The position numbers were made by a program, and so were the translations under genes. From positions 51,841,514 through 51,905,513 of the forward strand of contig CM019071.1 of assembly GCA_009667805.1 (NCBI GenBank): a stretch of 64,000 nucleotides of DNA, read 5' to 3'. The first letter of the stretch is position 1. Each line of letters starts with the position of its first letter. Below the pieces are notes generated by a model. The model made no database searches. It was not told where the DNA came from and saw only the letters and a program-made list of their open reading frames with translations. The DNA comes from Leptobrachium leishanense. Lineage: Eukaryota > Chordata > Amphibia > Anura > Megophryidae. This document shows positions 33,850 through 46,900 of this stretch, piece by piece.

Positions 33850-34555
33850 CACCTGTCTCACGTAGGGCCGTCACCCAGCGTCTTGAAAAGAGACACTGAC
33901 CCAGCCTCGCGTGACCAATCCGCAGGAATTTTAAGGCATATGACTGTAGAGATTTGCAGGATTATAAATAATTATATGGAAGTGTGACAAAGTTTCATAC
34001 TTTTTGATGGACGCTTTTTTCGTCTGCCTGTCAAAAGCACAACGTTTACAGATTTTATAATAACATTCGGGAACAACAAGGTTTAACCCCTCCACGTTGT
34101 TCTACCTGGAAATCCGAGCAGTAAAAAATCATTAAAACAGAAATGTTTATTATTAGCCCAGACAAAGGAAAACTCTGTGCAAAACCAGGGAGCGACGCAA
34201 CTATGTTTACTCACCTTACGTGCATTTGGAGAGTTTCTAAAGGAAATTAAGCAGCAAAAAAAATATTTAATTAAAATGAATAAATATAGATACATAGATT
34301 TATTTACTTATTTATAAAGTATTTTACCAGGAAGGATACATTGAGATTTCTCTCGTTTTCAAGTATGTTCTGGGAAAATAAATAAGAGGTGTCTTTATGG
34401 AATACATGCTCTTCACATTTAGTGCCATATTACATAGTTGGTGCTAACTTAACCAGAGCTGTTGTAAACTTACCAGAGCCATTATAGCCTATTGAGGTTT
34501 TAAGTTTACAACAGATCTGGTTAAGTTAGCACCAACATTGTAATACTGCCCTTTG
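33850..34555. other. Upstream region of gene B
   Basis: No gene recognised. 34300-34385 contains TTTATAAAGTATTTTACCAG and a GAGATTTCTCTCGTTTTCAA block that I recall as a common frog interspersed repeat. 34435-34545 is a small inverted repeat (TTGGTGCTAACTTAACCAGA and its complement). Confidence 0.4.
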
Positions 34556-35585
34556 GGCTGTCTGTTATACCCTGGTGAAGGTGCCTTAGAGGAGACCGGA
34601 TAACTTTATATAAATATATACGTGTACGTGGCCTTTAAGGGATCTGATAACTTTATATAAATATATACAGAGCCTTAGAGGGGATCTGAAAACTTTATAT
34701 AAATATATACGGGGCCTTAGAGGGATCTGATTACTTTATATATATACGGGGTCTTAGAGGGGATATGATAACTTTATATAAATATATACAGGGGTCTCAG
34801 AGGGGTCTGATTACATTATATAAATATATACAGGGCCTTAGAGGGGTCTGATTACTTTATATAAATATATACAGAGCCTTAGAGGAGATCTGATAACTTT
34901 ATATAAATATATACAAAGCCTTAGAGGGATCTGATTACTTTATATAAATGTATACGGGGCCTTAGAGGGGTCGGATAACTTTATATAAATATATACAGGG
35001 CCTTGGAGGGGTCTGATAACTTTATATAAATATATACAGAGCCTTAGAGGAGATCTGATAACTTTATATAAATATATACGAAGCCTTAGAGGGGATCTGG
35101 TAACTTATATTAAATATATACAGGGGTCTCTGAGGGGTCTGATTACTTTATATAAATATATACGGGGAGTTAGAGGGGTCTGATTACATTAGATAAATAT
35201 ATACTGCGCAGTCGAGGAGATCTGATAATTATATATAAATATATATGGGGCCTTAAAGGGGTCCGATAACTTTATATAAATATATACAGCGCATTAGAGG
35301 GGATCTGATTACTTTATATAAATATATATGGGGCCTTAGAGGGGATCGTATAACTTTATATAAGTATATATGGTACCTTAGAGGGTATCTGATAAATTTA
35401 TATAAATATATATGGGGCCTAAAAGGGGATCTGATTCATTTATATAAATATATATGGGGCCTCAGAGTGATCTGATTAATTTACATAAATATATACGGGG
35501 CCTTAGAGGGGTCTGATAACTTTATATAAATATATACGGGGCCTTAGAGGGTATCTGATAACTTTATATAAATATATACGTGGCT
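34556..35585. repeat. ~42-bp AT-rich tandem array
   Basis: About 24 degenerate copies of CCTTAGAGGGGATCTGATAA followed by CTTTATATAAATATATACGG. The TTTATATAAATATATA part is the best conserved. Confidence 0.9.
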
Positions 35586-35884
35586 ATTATAAACCATTGT
35601 CTGGAAACCTTTTCATTAATAGGACTATACACAGGACCTGAGGTCACACATTTAGATTGGACGAAAGGAGATTCAGCCTAATAGGGAGGGTTATTTTACA
35701 TAGAGAACAAAAATAACAAAATATCCAAATTGTGCAAAACACTGTGTGCAGCAGCAATCGGTACTTCGTAAAAAAACACTGAAATTGTGAAAAACAAACT
35801 ATGGGTGATACCACATTTTTCTTGCGAATTAGCATCCAAAAATACATTAAAAACAGCTAATGGTTCACAAAAAGTGTTTTCATT

Positions 35885-36330
35885 GCAGACCTGCGTCTTA
35901 TTTTAGCTAGTAATATTTTATTTTTATTATTATTATTCCAATTAAAATAATAATAATAATAATAGTAAAATAATAATAAATACAATAATTTACAAAAAAA
36001 TAAAAAAATAATCTATAATAATAAAATATCATGTAAATAAAGTAATCTATACTAATAGCAGTAAAATAAAATTATATAAAGTAATTTTAAAAATAGTCTA
36101 TAATAATGAAATATCATTAGATAAAATCCTCTGTAATAAAAATAATAAAGTGAATAATAATGAAATATTAATAGCTACAGTAATCTGTAATATCAATAAT
36201 AATAAAATATTTCTAGAAAAATGATCTATACTAATATATTATTATAAATTATTATGGCTATTAATATTTAACTACTGATATTATTATTTATTATTTTATG
36301 CATCATACTATGAATCTATTTCTTCTTTTA
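35885..36330. repeat. AT-rich AATAAT low-complexity region
   Basis: Long runs of AATAATAAT and TAATAAAATA variants with no coding capacity. Confidence 0.85.
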
Positions 36331-36435
36331 ATTCACTAATCATTTTCAACAAAAGAAAAATGTTATATAAAGATAAGTCATCACCCTCCGGGCAACATGG
36401 AATCTTGAGAGCTGATAATATTGTGACCCTTTGAA

Positions 36436-37152
36436 GGGCTCTATTACATTCTTCGCGCAAATGTTAACCCGTGCGCAAAAACGCATTAACGCAAGGGGCA
36501 AAACCCTTTGCGCTGAACGTCGCATTACAATGTTTGTGCAAAAAATGCGAGTTAGCGTCTACCACTGGTGATCCTGCGCGAACGCTGACGAGCTTACTGT
36601 ACTGCGTGCGTCCTATACTTAACGTTGTGAGCACAAATGCGTTTGTGCGCTGGTACGCGGATGGTATTACAATCTATGCGCAAAATTTAACGCACAGCGT
36701 TTACGCGCATAATTTTAACGGCTTTTAAAAGCTGGTGTTAACGGCAAATCTGAACGCCCTGGCCGAAACCAAATACACCAGCCCGAAAAAAAAATACAGC
36801 ACAGTATAGTTACACATTCTACACATACCCAAACAATAAAATAGATAAGTTGTGCGTGTTTTTTTTTATTGCTGCAGCAGATATACTCAGATTGACTTTG
36901 ACAGGCTCAAAAACTGAACGGGAGTCAAGTGTGGTTCTTAATTCTGATTGGCTGAATCGCGTGAAAAAACAGTCCGCACACTGATTTCTGCGCGCAACGT
37001 TACTGCGCGCGTGTTTTTGCGCATCCGTTTTGCGTGCGTTATTTTTTGACGGATGAAAAAATGCACGAGGATTGTAAAACCAGCGTTTAACGCTGCGCGC
37101 ACAAATTCACGCGTTCTGCGTGCGTTTTTGCATGAAGAATGTAATAGAGCCC
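36436..37152. mobile_element. 717-bp CpG-rich element with perfect 19-bp terminal inverted repeats
   Basis: The ends GGGCTCTATTACATTCTTC and their exact reverse complement GAAGAATGTAATAGAGCCC bound a region rich in GCGCAAA, AACGC and TGCGTGCG. It is strikingly CpG-rich for this AT-rich neighbourhood. No target duplication is evident and no transposase is encoded. Superfamily not assigned. Confidence 0.8.
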
Positions 37153-37396
37153 AAAATCTCTAACAGTGTTTTGAGTTTTTATAAAATGTTATAGATGTTC
37201 GTCATGATTATCAGCCATTTCTTTTCTTCTTTTTTTCTTTTTAATTCACTCTTTGAGAATATTTTCAATAAAATAAGTTTTTTTTTAATCAATAAATGCA
37301 TAAATCTAAAAGACAATTAGCATAAGATATAAAGTTGTGCGTCGATTTGCTGGAAACACGTAAAGTATTAAATTGATGTTCGTTTCTAGACATTAA

Positions 37397-37820
37397 GGCT
37401 AGGGTCAGACGAACGCATTTTTCACGTTGTCCGTGAAAAAGTGCGTTCGAACGAATGGACGTATTTTTCACGGAATACGTGATAGCGGTCATACGATGCG
37501 CATTTTCGTCCGTGATTTTGTACGGATCATCAATAAAACCCTTTTGCGTCTGGACGTTATGTTGGCCGGACATTAGCAGCGTCTGACGTCTCCTAATCAC
37601 GCACACACGCCTCTAGCGGACGCAGCGCACTCTGTACGTCAGTAGTAGCGGTTTGACGTTCTCGAAAAAATGCGTTCGTTTGCCACTTGCGTTGCACGGA
37701 CGAACTTTCGTGCGGTCGTTCGTCGTATGTTCCCCGGCATTGGACGTCATTTGCTGCTAGCACGGCCGTGATTTCGTGCGGCTAAACGCACGTGAAAAAT
37801 GCGTTCGTCTGACCCTAGCC
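37397..37820 (+). mobile_element. GGCTAGGGTCAGACG MITE, copy 1 (Harbinger-like)
   Basis: 424 bp with near-perfect inverted ends GGCTAGGGTCAGACGAACGC. The interior (GGACGTTATGTTGGCCGGAC, GCAGCGTCTGACGTCTCC) is CpG-rich. The flanks are TAA and TTA. Copy 2 at 52805-53230 is in opposite orientation. Confidence 0.75.
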
Positions 37821-38590
37821 TTAGTATTACAGTGTTTCATAAAATGATGCGGATGTATAGCGTGCGCCGTGCAGCCAAAATAATGTAGTTCGTATTCGTC
37901 ACCAGGATTTGATATGAAATGAGCATGTATGTAAACGTATAATATTTTAATGAGGAATTAAAAATATAAAAATAAAAATATAACTAATGGATATTTAGAC
38001 GATTTGTTAGAATTTTGGCTGATTTTCCCAAAACATACTTTCCGTGATGTTGGGACCCTCTATGCGAGGGGTCTTTAGGAGATACGACCGTGCTCTGGGG
38101 ACACAGTATAAATGAATAATACACACGCGTCTTTATCTAGGAATTAAGGAGTAATAGCTGGAGTTTCTGTATCCCAGAGGAATGATGTCATACTTCATGC
38201 TGTTTTGAAAATGACCAAACACTGGTTTATATTGCCGCTGATTCACATTATTATGGATGTTTGTTACGGTCGAGTGATTGATGTCATTACCGACTTCTGA
38301 GGTGTCTTCTTGAAATAATACACCGTCGGAAGTCGTAATATCTTCTCATTCATGCGCTTGTCATGAGATCATTCTCCTCTAACACAGAACTGACCATTAC
38401 ACTCATTAATGATCTCACGAACAAAAAATAGAAGCGGTTACATCATCATACACGCCGACAAAGCAAAGGAGCAATTTCATCAAATAATGGGAATTTACAA
38501 ACATTCCGCAGCAGTTAAATATAAACTCAACAACCCCAGTAAATCACTGTGCTTTATATAGCTTTGCCCTACACAGGGCAATCTGTTTAA
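37821..38590. other. No gene recognised
   Basis: AT-rich unique-looking sequence between a MITE and the 36-bp array. Confidence 0.5.
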
Positions 38591-40905
38591 CCCTTTAAAT
38601 GCATCAAATTAAGTCCCTTAGATCTCTAATCACCTCTCTGTCAATATGTCCCATTATTCCCTTTGCTGAGATTAGTTTCCTTTAACCCATTAATCCCCTC
38701 GCTGTCATTAGGTTCCTTTAACCAATTAATATCCTCATTGTGATTAGTTCCCTTTAACCAATTAATTCCCTTGCTGTCATTAGATCCCTTTAACCAATTA
38801 ATCCCCTTCTCTGTCATTAGGTCCCTTTATCCAATGAATCCCCTATCTGTAAATAGTTCTCTTTAACCCATTAAACACCACACTGTGATCAGATACCTTT
38901 AACCAATTAATCAGCTTGTGGTCATTAGATCCCTTTAACCCATTAATTCTTTTGCTGTCATTAGATCTCTTTAACCCAATTAATCCCCTCGATGTGATTA
39001 GTTCCTTTTAACCAATTAATTCCCTTGCTGTCATTAGATCCCTTTAACCATTAATCCCCCCTGCTGTCATTAGGTCCCTTTAACCCATTAAACCTCTCAT
39101 TACCATTAGGTCGCTTTAACTCATTAATTACCTTTCTGTCATTAGGTTCATTTAACTCATTAATCACCTTTCTATAATTAGGCCCCTTTAAACCTCTTGT
39201 TGTCATTAAGTCCATTAAACTCATTAATTACCTCACTGTCATTAGGACCACTTAACCCAATACTCACCTTGCTGTTATTATGTCCCTTTAACCCATTAAT
39301 CGCCTTTCTATCATTAGGCCCATTTAACCCTTTAAACCTCTCATTGTCATTAGGTCATTTAACTCATTAATTACTTTGCTGTCATTAGGTTCATTTAACT
39401 CATTAATCACCTTTCTATAATTAGGCCCCATTAACCCTTTAAACCTCTCATTGCCATTAAGTCCCTTAAACCCATTACCTCACTGTCATTAGGTCCCGTA
39501 AACCCAATACTCACCTTGCTGTTATTATGTCCCTTTAACCCATTAATCACCTTGCTATCATTAGGCCCATTTAACCCATTAAACCTCTCATTGTCATTAG
39601 GTCCTTTTTACTCATTATTAACCTCGCTGTCATTAGGTCCCTTTAACCTATTAATCACCTTCTATCATGAGGCCCCTTTAACCCATTAAACCTCTCATTG
39701 CCATTAGGTCCTTTTAACCCATTAATCACCTTTCTATCATTAGGCCCCTTTAACACATTAAACCTCTAATTGCCATTAGGTCCCTTTAACTCATTAGTTA
39801 CCTCGCTGTCATTAGATCCCTTTAATCCATGAAATCTCTCATTGTCATTAGGTCCCTTTAACCCTTTAATCATTTTTCTATCATTAGGCCCATTTAACCC
39901 ATTAAACCTCTCATTGTCATTAGGTCCCTTTAACTCATTAATTACCTTGCTGTCATCAGGTCCCTTTAACCCATTAATCACCTTTCTATCATTAGGTCCT
40001 TTTAACCCATTAAACCTCTCATTGTCATTAGGTCCCATTAACCACCTTTCTAGCATTTAGTCCCTTTAACTCATTAATTACCTTGCTGTCATTAGGTCCC
40101 TTTAACCCATTAATCATCTCTCTATCATGAGGCCCCTTTAACCCATTAAACCTCTCATTGCCATTAGGTCCTTTTAACCCATTAATCACCTTTCTATCAT
40201 TAGGCCCCTTTAACACATTAAACCTCTAATTGCCATTAGGTCCCTTTAACTCATTAGTTACCTCGCTGTCATTAGATCCCTTTAATCCATGAAATCTCTC
40301 ATTGTCATTAGGTCCCTTTAACCCATTAATCATCTCTCTATCATGAGGCCCCTTTAACCCATTAAACCTCTCATTGTCATTAGGTCCCTTTAACTCATTA
40401 ATTACCTTGCTGTCATCAGGTCCCTTTAACCCATTAATCACCTTTCTATCATTAGGTCCTTTTAACCCATTAAACCTCTCATTGTCATTAGGTCCCATTA
40501 ACCACCTTTCTAGCATTTAGTCCCTTTAACTCATTAATTACCTTGCTGTCATTAGGTCCCTTTAACCCATTAATCATCTCTATCATAGACCCCTTTGACC
40601 CATTAAATCTCTCATTGTCATTAGGTCCCTTTAACTCATTACTCACCTCACTGTTATTAGGCCCCTTTAACTCATTAATCCCCTTTCTATCATCAGTCCC
40701 CTTTAACACCTTAAACCTTTCACTGTCATTAGGCCCCTTTAACCCATTAAACCTCTCATTGTCAATAGGTCCCTTTAACCCATTAATCCCCTTTCTCTCA
40801 TTAGGTCCCTTTAACCAATTAATCACCTCATTGTTGTTAGGTCCTTTAAACCCCTTGCTCTCATTACGTCTCTTTAACCCATTACACCCATTGGTGTCAT
40901 ATGGT
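38591..40905. repeat. 36-bp tandem array (~64 copies) with internal 460-bp duplication
   Basis: The unit resembles CATTAGGTCCCTTTAACCCA followed by TTAATCACCTTTCTAT. A block from about 39700 to 40130 recurs 460 bases later (markers TTTAACACATTAAACCTCTA at 39750 and 40210, GGTCCCATTAACCACC at 40031 and 40491). Frames on both strands give 12-residue repeats (minus strand LKGPND-type) but are not supported as genes. Confidence 0.9.
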
Positions 40906-41700
40906 TATTTTATGTACTAGGGTGTATTAGCTTCATCAAGCTAAAACAGGAGTGAATATTGACATCCTTACATATGCTTTTAGGTGTGGCAGCAATGTTA
41001 TGAGTAGCACGTCCCTTCCTGCGTATTACAAGGTATATACTAACCGAAAAGTCTGAAAGATCTGTAATTATCTGCCTGAATCATTAATGCATGGATCATT
41101 TAACACTTTCAGTGTCAGGGCTGTTTCATCTAATAAAGAACCCATGACATTTTTCTGTTGTCTCATAAGTTTCGATAAGATGGAACATGTGGTTTATTGG
41201 GCTAGGGTCGTTCTGAACAGCCGGGGGGGGGGGGGCATCGCATAAATGAAATATTCTTTTTTGATGCCAGATTTTTAATTATTTATTTTTATTAATTGTT
41301 TTTATTATTTTGATTGAGGCAATAGATTTGAGTCGCTAGTGGAAAAATTCAACATGAGACATTAATGGCAAAAATTCAGTATGAGCCGTTAGCCATTAGT
41401 GACCCCCTGTTACTATAATATTAGCGGGGTGTTAAAAGATACAAGAAGCAGAGCTCCACGCTTGTATCCTCTCCACGGGCCTGTTGGACTCCATGGAGAC
41501 AAGCACTATGGGCAGGAGAAGAACAGTGGAGAACTATCTGTTCCCAGGGTCCTTGTGTTTGTTGCCAGAAGAGGCTGTGAAAAGCCGCCAATATCTGCAC
41601 CGTGGGACCAGAGGTGAGTGAGGTTTTAATTTTTTATTTATTTTGTGTTATAAGTTGATTTTACTAAAATAAAAATCACTTTACCCCAGTTTTTGAAACT
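40906..41700. other. No gene recognised
   Basis: Contains a poly-G run at 41223-41235 and otherwise unique-looking sequence. A plus-strand GGTGAGT at 41612 resembles a donor, but I cannot support an exon. Confidence 0.4.
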
Positions 41701-42080
41701 TGGTATTATGATTAGGGTTAATTATAGGGTAGTGTTAGGATTAGGGTGAGAGATACTTTTAGGGTTAAGGTTAGGATTAGGGTTACTTTTAAATTACGAT
41801 TTGGAATAGAGCTGGGGCTAGGGTTAATTATAGGGTAAGGGTTATGCTTAGGGTTTAAATTAGGGTTACTTTTAGGAGTAGGGTTGCTTTAAGGTTAGGG
41901 TTATAATTAGGGTTTGGATTAGGGTTAGGGTAACTTTTAGGGTTTAGGCTTTTTAGGGTTAAATTATGTTTAGAGTTAGGGTTTGGATTAGGGTTAGGGT
42001 AACTTTTAGGGTTAGGTTTATGATTAGAGTTAGGGTTTCGATTAGGGTTACTTTTAATTTACAGTTAAGATTAGAGGTCA
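41701..42080. repeat. TTAGGG-like degenerate array, G-rich on plus strand
   Basis: TTAGGGTTA units mixed with TTACTTTTAGGG and GGATTAGGGTT spacers over about 350 bp. It ends near CTCTCTGAATAACCCC, the end motif of the local DNA elements. Confidence 0.8.
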
Positions 42081-43100
42081 CTGTTCGGTGACTTTTCTAG
42101 GCCAGATCGACTCTCTCTGAATAACCCCTTAAGTGTAAGTCATGTCATTTAAAAGATAAATGTGAATTTTTTTAAATTTTCATTTTTTTTCTAATCTAAA
42201 CTTTATGACCAGAATTATTGTGGTTACATGTCGATACAAAAATGGTTAATAAAATATTAAAGGGGGGGTTGTTATTTTTTAAATGTGGGTTTGGGGTCTC
42301 CAGGTAGTTTTGATATTTAAAACTGTCATTAGAGACCCCTGTGTGGTGCCCCAACTTGGGTGTAGATCCCCCCCAAAAAAGTAAAAATGCACACACTGTG
42401 TGGTGTGTGGGTATGTGTTTACTTTTTTAGGTTGGGTCTACACCTTCATGAAGGGCATCATTGGAAAGGTCAGACTGTGTCCTTTCCAGCGATGCCTCTC
42501 TTAAATGTCTAGATACTCTGGATAAGGAGTTAGAGTGGTCCAAAGGACCCCCCTCTACCCTTTGAGTCATTCACCCAGCTCTGATGGGTGGTGCCTGAAA
42601 ATGACGTAATTGTGCACCATCTCAATGACGTATGTGCACCGGGAGGGGTCCCACAGAACGGTTTAACTTCAAGGAAGTCAGACCACCGTGGACTCCGACA
42701 TTAGCGTTTGCATTCTCCCCCTGGGCTGCAGAAACCGCTTGATGTGTAGGGGACATCCTCCTAATGTTATATGTAAACCCGACGACGTCCCCCGAACGTC
42801 TTCCGCAGCCAAGGTTAATTATGTGTTTGGTCCAGCCTGCGAAACAGCATGAGACACGCAGAATTAAGTAGTGCATTAAATTTCTATATTTTATTTCCCT
42901 TTTCATTTTAGGCAGATACATCCACTTCAATGTTTGCCGCTCAAGTGTTTGACATTCTTCATACTTTGTTCCTCTTAGAAAAAAAACCAAAAGCCAATAT
43001 TACTTTAACTCAGAGAATCCCGTCTCTTTATGATATACAGTGTCAAGAGGTTCAGAGTAATCTTAATAATATTAGAGGAAAAAACAAATGATATTTGAAA
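42081..43100. other. Repeat-derived sequence without recognised gene
   Basis: 42420-42660 has GGAAAGG/CCTTTCC and TGACGTAATT hairpin blocks similar in style to the TTAA-type elements at 12.5 and 63 kb. The rest is unique-looking. Confidence 0.4.
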
Positions 43101-43503
43101 GGGTTATTCAAAGAGAGCCGAATTGGCCCCGAATTTGCACTGAACAGTGAATTGTCCGTATGGTGCAATTTCGTGGCCATTCGGCTATTGAAAAAGCTGT
43201 CAGTTATAGTCAGCATAATATTGGCTAATTGCTAGTGAAATGCGGTGCCTGTTTGGTGGCAGTGAAATCCCCCATAGAGAAGCAATGGTTAATCTATTCA
43301 AAGACACCAAACAGCAGAGAAATGTCAGAAAAATGCCCTGATTTTCAGTGGTTTCATTCAGCAGGTTTAATCAGGCGAATCCCATAGGTTTCAATATTAA
43401 AAAAATCTTCGTTTTTCTTAAATATTTATTCAACTGTTTGTTCTTTTAATTTTACGCAAAAAGTCTATTTATTGATTTTTCTTAGGATTTTTTAGGCATT
43501 TTT

Positions 43504-43536
<33 letters not shown>

Positions 43537-43960
43537 GAAATTTCTTTATTGAAAGAACCGGATGCACAGTACGGCATAAAAAACAACATACAAGCAGATA
43601 AAACTATACAGTCGGGTTCTCAGTTTTTCTGAAGGACCAGGTAAGAAAGAAAAAAAAAAAAGTTATTTCCGAGGATAAACAGTGGCAGGGTCCCATATTT
43701 GTAGAAGTTTAAGAAAACTAACATAAGGCTATAGCAACAAATCAGAAGAGGAAGTGGAGGAGAGAGAAGAGAAAAGAGGAGAGAGAAGTGAGAGAGAAGA
43801 GAAGATGGAGGGGGAGAAGAAAAAGGAGGAGTTCAAAAAGAGGGGGGGAGGAAGAAAAAAAAAAAAAAAAAAAAAAGGGGGGGGAAGGGAATGGTGCTCC
43901 CATCAGGCAGGACCCCAGTGTGGACCTCGTTATATGTCTCCTAGATCCCCAACTACCCGT

Positions 43961-46900
43961 CTACACATCGAATGCAAGCCACGGTGACCACACCTTCAAA
44001 TACGAAGAGAAACAGTCATGTGTAGTGGCGGTCATTTCATCCATGGTTCTAATCTCCCGTATTTTGCTTTTTACTTGACTGTAAGGCGGGCCAGTGGGAG
44101 ACCGCCAATGGGTCGCCAGTACCAGTCTTGCTGCCAGGAAAAGTTTTGCGAGTAGCTTGTTGGCTGGAATGGTCAAATCTTCCAGGGGTTTGGATAAGAG
44201 GCACGACCAGGGGTCCCGGGGCGTCCGGACTCCCAAAACCTCAGAACACAATTGTAGAACCCTGGACCAAAAGTCTCGAATGTAAGGACATGTCCACCAC
44301 ATATGGTACGTCGTGCCATCCCTCCCACAACCTCGCCAGCAGAGACCCGTAGAGGTTCGTTGCATTCGAGACAGTTGCTGAGGAGTGAGGTACCACCGCA
44401 TTAGAGTCTTAAAGGATTGTTCCTGTAGGGAAGTGCACACAGTCACCCTTCGAGAAGCCTCCCATATATCAAGCCATTCCTGTGGATCCAAGGAGCGTCC
44501 AATATCCCTCTCCCAGGCCCTTACATAGTTGAGCTCCCTCCAATCTAGCAGAGCAGACAAGGAGTTGTATAATGTGGAGATGAGCCCTCTGGGATACTTG
44601 CCGCCCAAGCACATGCGTTCAAATAAGGTCAAAGTAGATTGAGCCGCCCTCCGATTCTGTGCCATCGAGGCCCATGTCCGTAGTTGTAATAGATGAAAGC
44701 GATCCATAGTAGAGAAGGAGATTCCAGGATTAGAGGCCTCTATGTCCACAAGTGAGCCGTTACACCACAGAGATCGTAGGCGGCGTAAGTTAAGGCCGGT
44801 CCATGAGGCGAACCGGCGTTGGTCCATGCCTGGCCGAAAGGATCTGTTTCGTAGGTATGGCGTGAGGGGGGAAGGAAGGCATGTCAGTTCGCATTTTTCA
44901 GCTATCTTGTTCCAAATTCGCATAGAGTTCAGAATCGAGGGACATATCGTTCGGAGCAGGGGTCTATCTTCTCTAGGAACCCAGATCCACATGCTAGGAG
45001 AGTCTGGGTACATTAGTGCATTCTCCAATGCCACCCAGCGTCGAGTGTGTGGCTGTGAATGCCAGGCTACCACCTGGGCCATCTGTGCAGCATAATAATA
45101 AGTGTATAAACTAGGTAAACCCAGTCCCCCTGCGGCCCGTGGACGATACAAAACCTGGCGCGCTACCCTATGTCTTTTGTGCCTCCAGATAAAATTATCT
45201 ATTTCCCTTTGAAGGGAGCGAAAAGCAAGGTCGTCCAAACGGACCGGGAGAGCCTGAAAGACATAGAGAAGTCTGGGCAGAATGTTCATTTTAACCGTAT
45301 GCACTCTGCCTACCCACGAAATCGGTAGTTTATCCCATTTCAATAAATCCGCGGAGATCTGTGAAATTAAACCGGGGTAGTTCACCACATATAGCGCATG
45401 CACATCTCGAGGTAGGCGGATTCCCAGGTACGGGATGGAGTCATGAGACATACGAAAACCTTGAGCAGCCGCCCAACGGACATCCTCCGAGGAGGGGGGG
45501 TTCAGATAGAGGGCCTCCGACTTAGCCACATTCACCTTATATCCAGCTATAGACGAGAAATTCTCCAATATCGAAAATAATTCTGGTACCGAGGTCCTCG
45601 GCTCTGTCAGGGACAAGAGAATGTCGTCCGCGTATGCGGAGACAACATATTCCTGTTCGCCCACCCTTAGTCCCGTCACCCTCGGGTGTGTGCGGATAGC
45701 CTGGAGTAAGGGTTCTAACGCCAGCGCAAATAGCAAGGGGGATAGGGGGCAACCCTGTCGCGTACCGTTGGACACCCTAAAGGGTGTCCCAACCGAACCA
45801 GGAACAACCACCTGCGCTGTTGGAGAATCGTATAAGGCCCGCACCACGGAGAGGAAAGAGGGAGGAAGACCCACCCGCGACAGTACCCGAAATAGGTAGG
45901 GCCACTCCACCCTGTCAAAGGCCTTTTCAGCATCTAAGGAGAGGAATATGGCCGGGGTTGTAGTGTAAGACGAATACCAGAGCAGATCCACTGCCCTCCT
46001 GGTGTTATCAAATGCCTGTCGGGAGGGGATAAATCCCACCTGGTCAGTGTGTACTAGCCCCGTGATAACTCTATTAAGGCGATTTGCTAAAATCTTGGCT
46101 AAAATCTTTATGTCCGAATTCAGGAGAGAGATCGGTCTATAGCTAGAAGGTTCGTCTGGGTCTTTACCCGGTTTCGGAATGAGCACCAGAGAAGCCAAAG
46201 AGGAGTCTGGTGGAATGGGCCCACCCTGCGTAATCGATGCGTAAAGGTTCACCAAATGGGGCAATAGAAGAGGCAGGAAAGCCTTATAGTAGGCCCCTGG
46301 AAGCCCATCAGGGCCAGGCGCTTTAAACGGCGGTAAAGACTTCACTACCTCTGCTATTTCTTCCGCCGTGATCTCAGCTCCCAATGAAACGCGCTGTGAT
46401 TCAGAGACGGTGGGGAGGTTTAACGGATCTAAGAAATGATCGATGTCCTGGATCAAAGCCTTATTATTCAGTGTGTGAGAAGGTGTATGGTTGTAGACCG
46501 TCTGAAAGAAAGAGGTCAATACATCTCTAATCCCATCCGCATCTGCTACAGTCCCTCCCCCTGGCCGTATGAGTTTAGTGATACGAGAAGTGGGCGTACG
46601 GGGATTAAGACTGCGTGCTAGTAGTGTATCCATTTTATTTCCCTTGTCATAAAATCTCTGTCTGGACCATAATAAGGAACGGCTCGCATCCGTGACCAGG
46701 AGGTCGTTAAGTGACTGGCGAACCTCCTGCAGGGCCCGTAAAGTTTCAGGGGATCTGTCCGATTTATGTTTAAATTCCAGTCGCCGGAGCCGCACTAGAA
46801 GGGGTTGAATCTGAGCCATTTTCCTTTTCCGGTAGAAGGAGGCTTGATGTATAAAGACCCCCCTCATCACAGCCTTGTGAGCTGCCCAGAGGGTCGAAAC

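Noticed and set aside
39766..40826. LKGPND-repeat frames on the minus strand
   Set aside because: Translation of the 36-bp array; no signal, promoter or conserved flanks.
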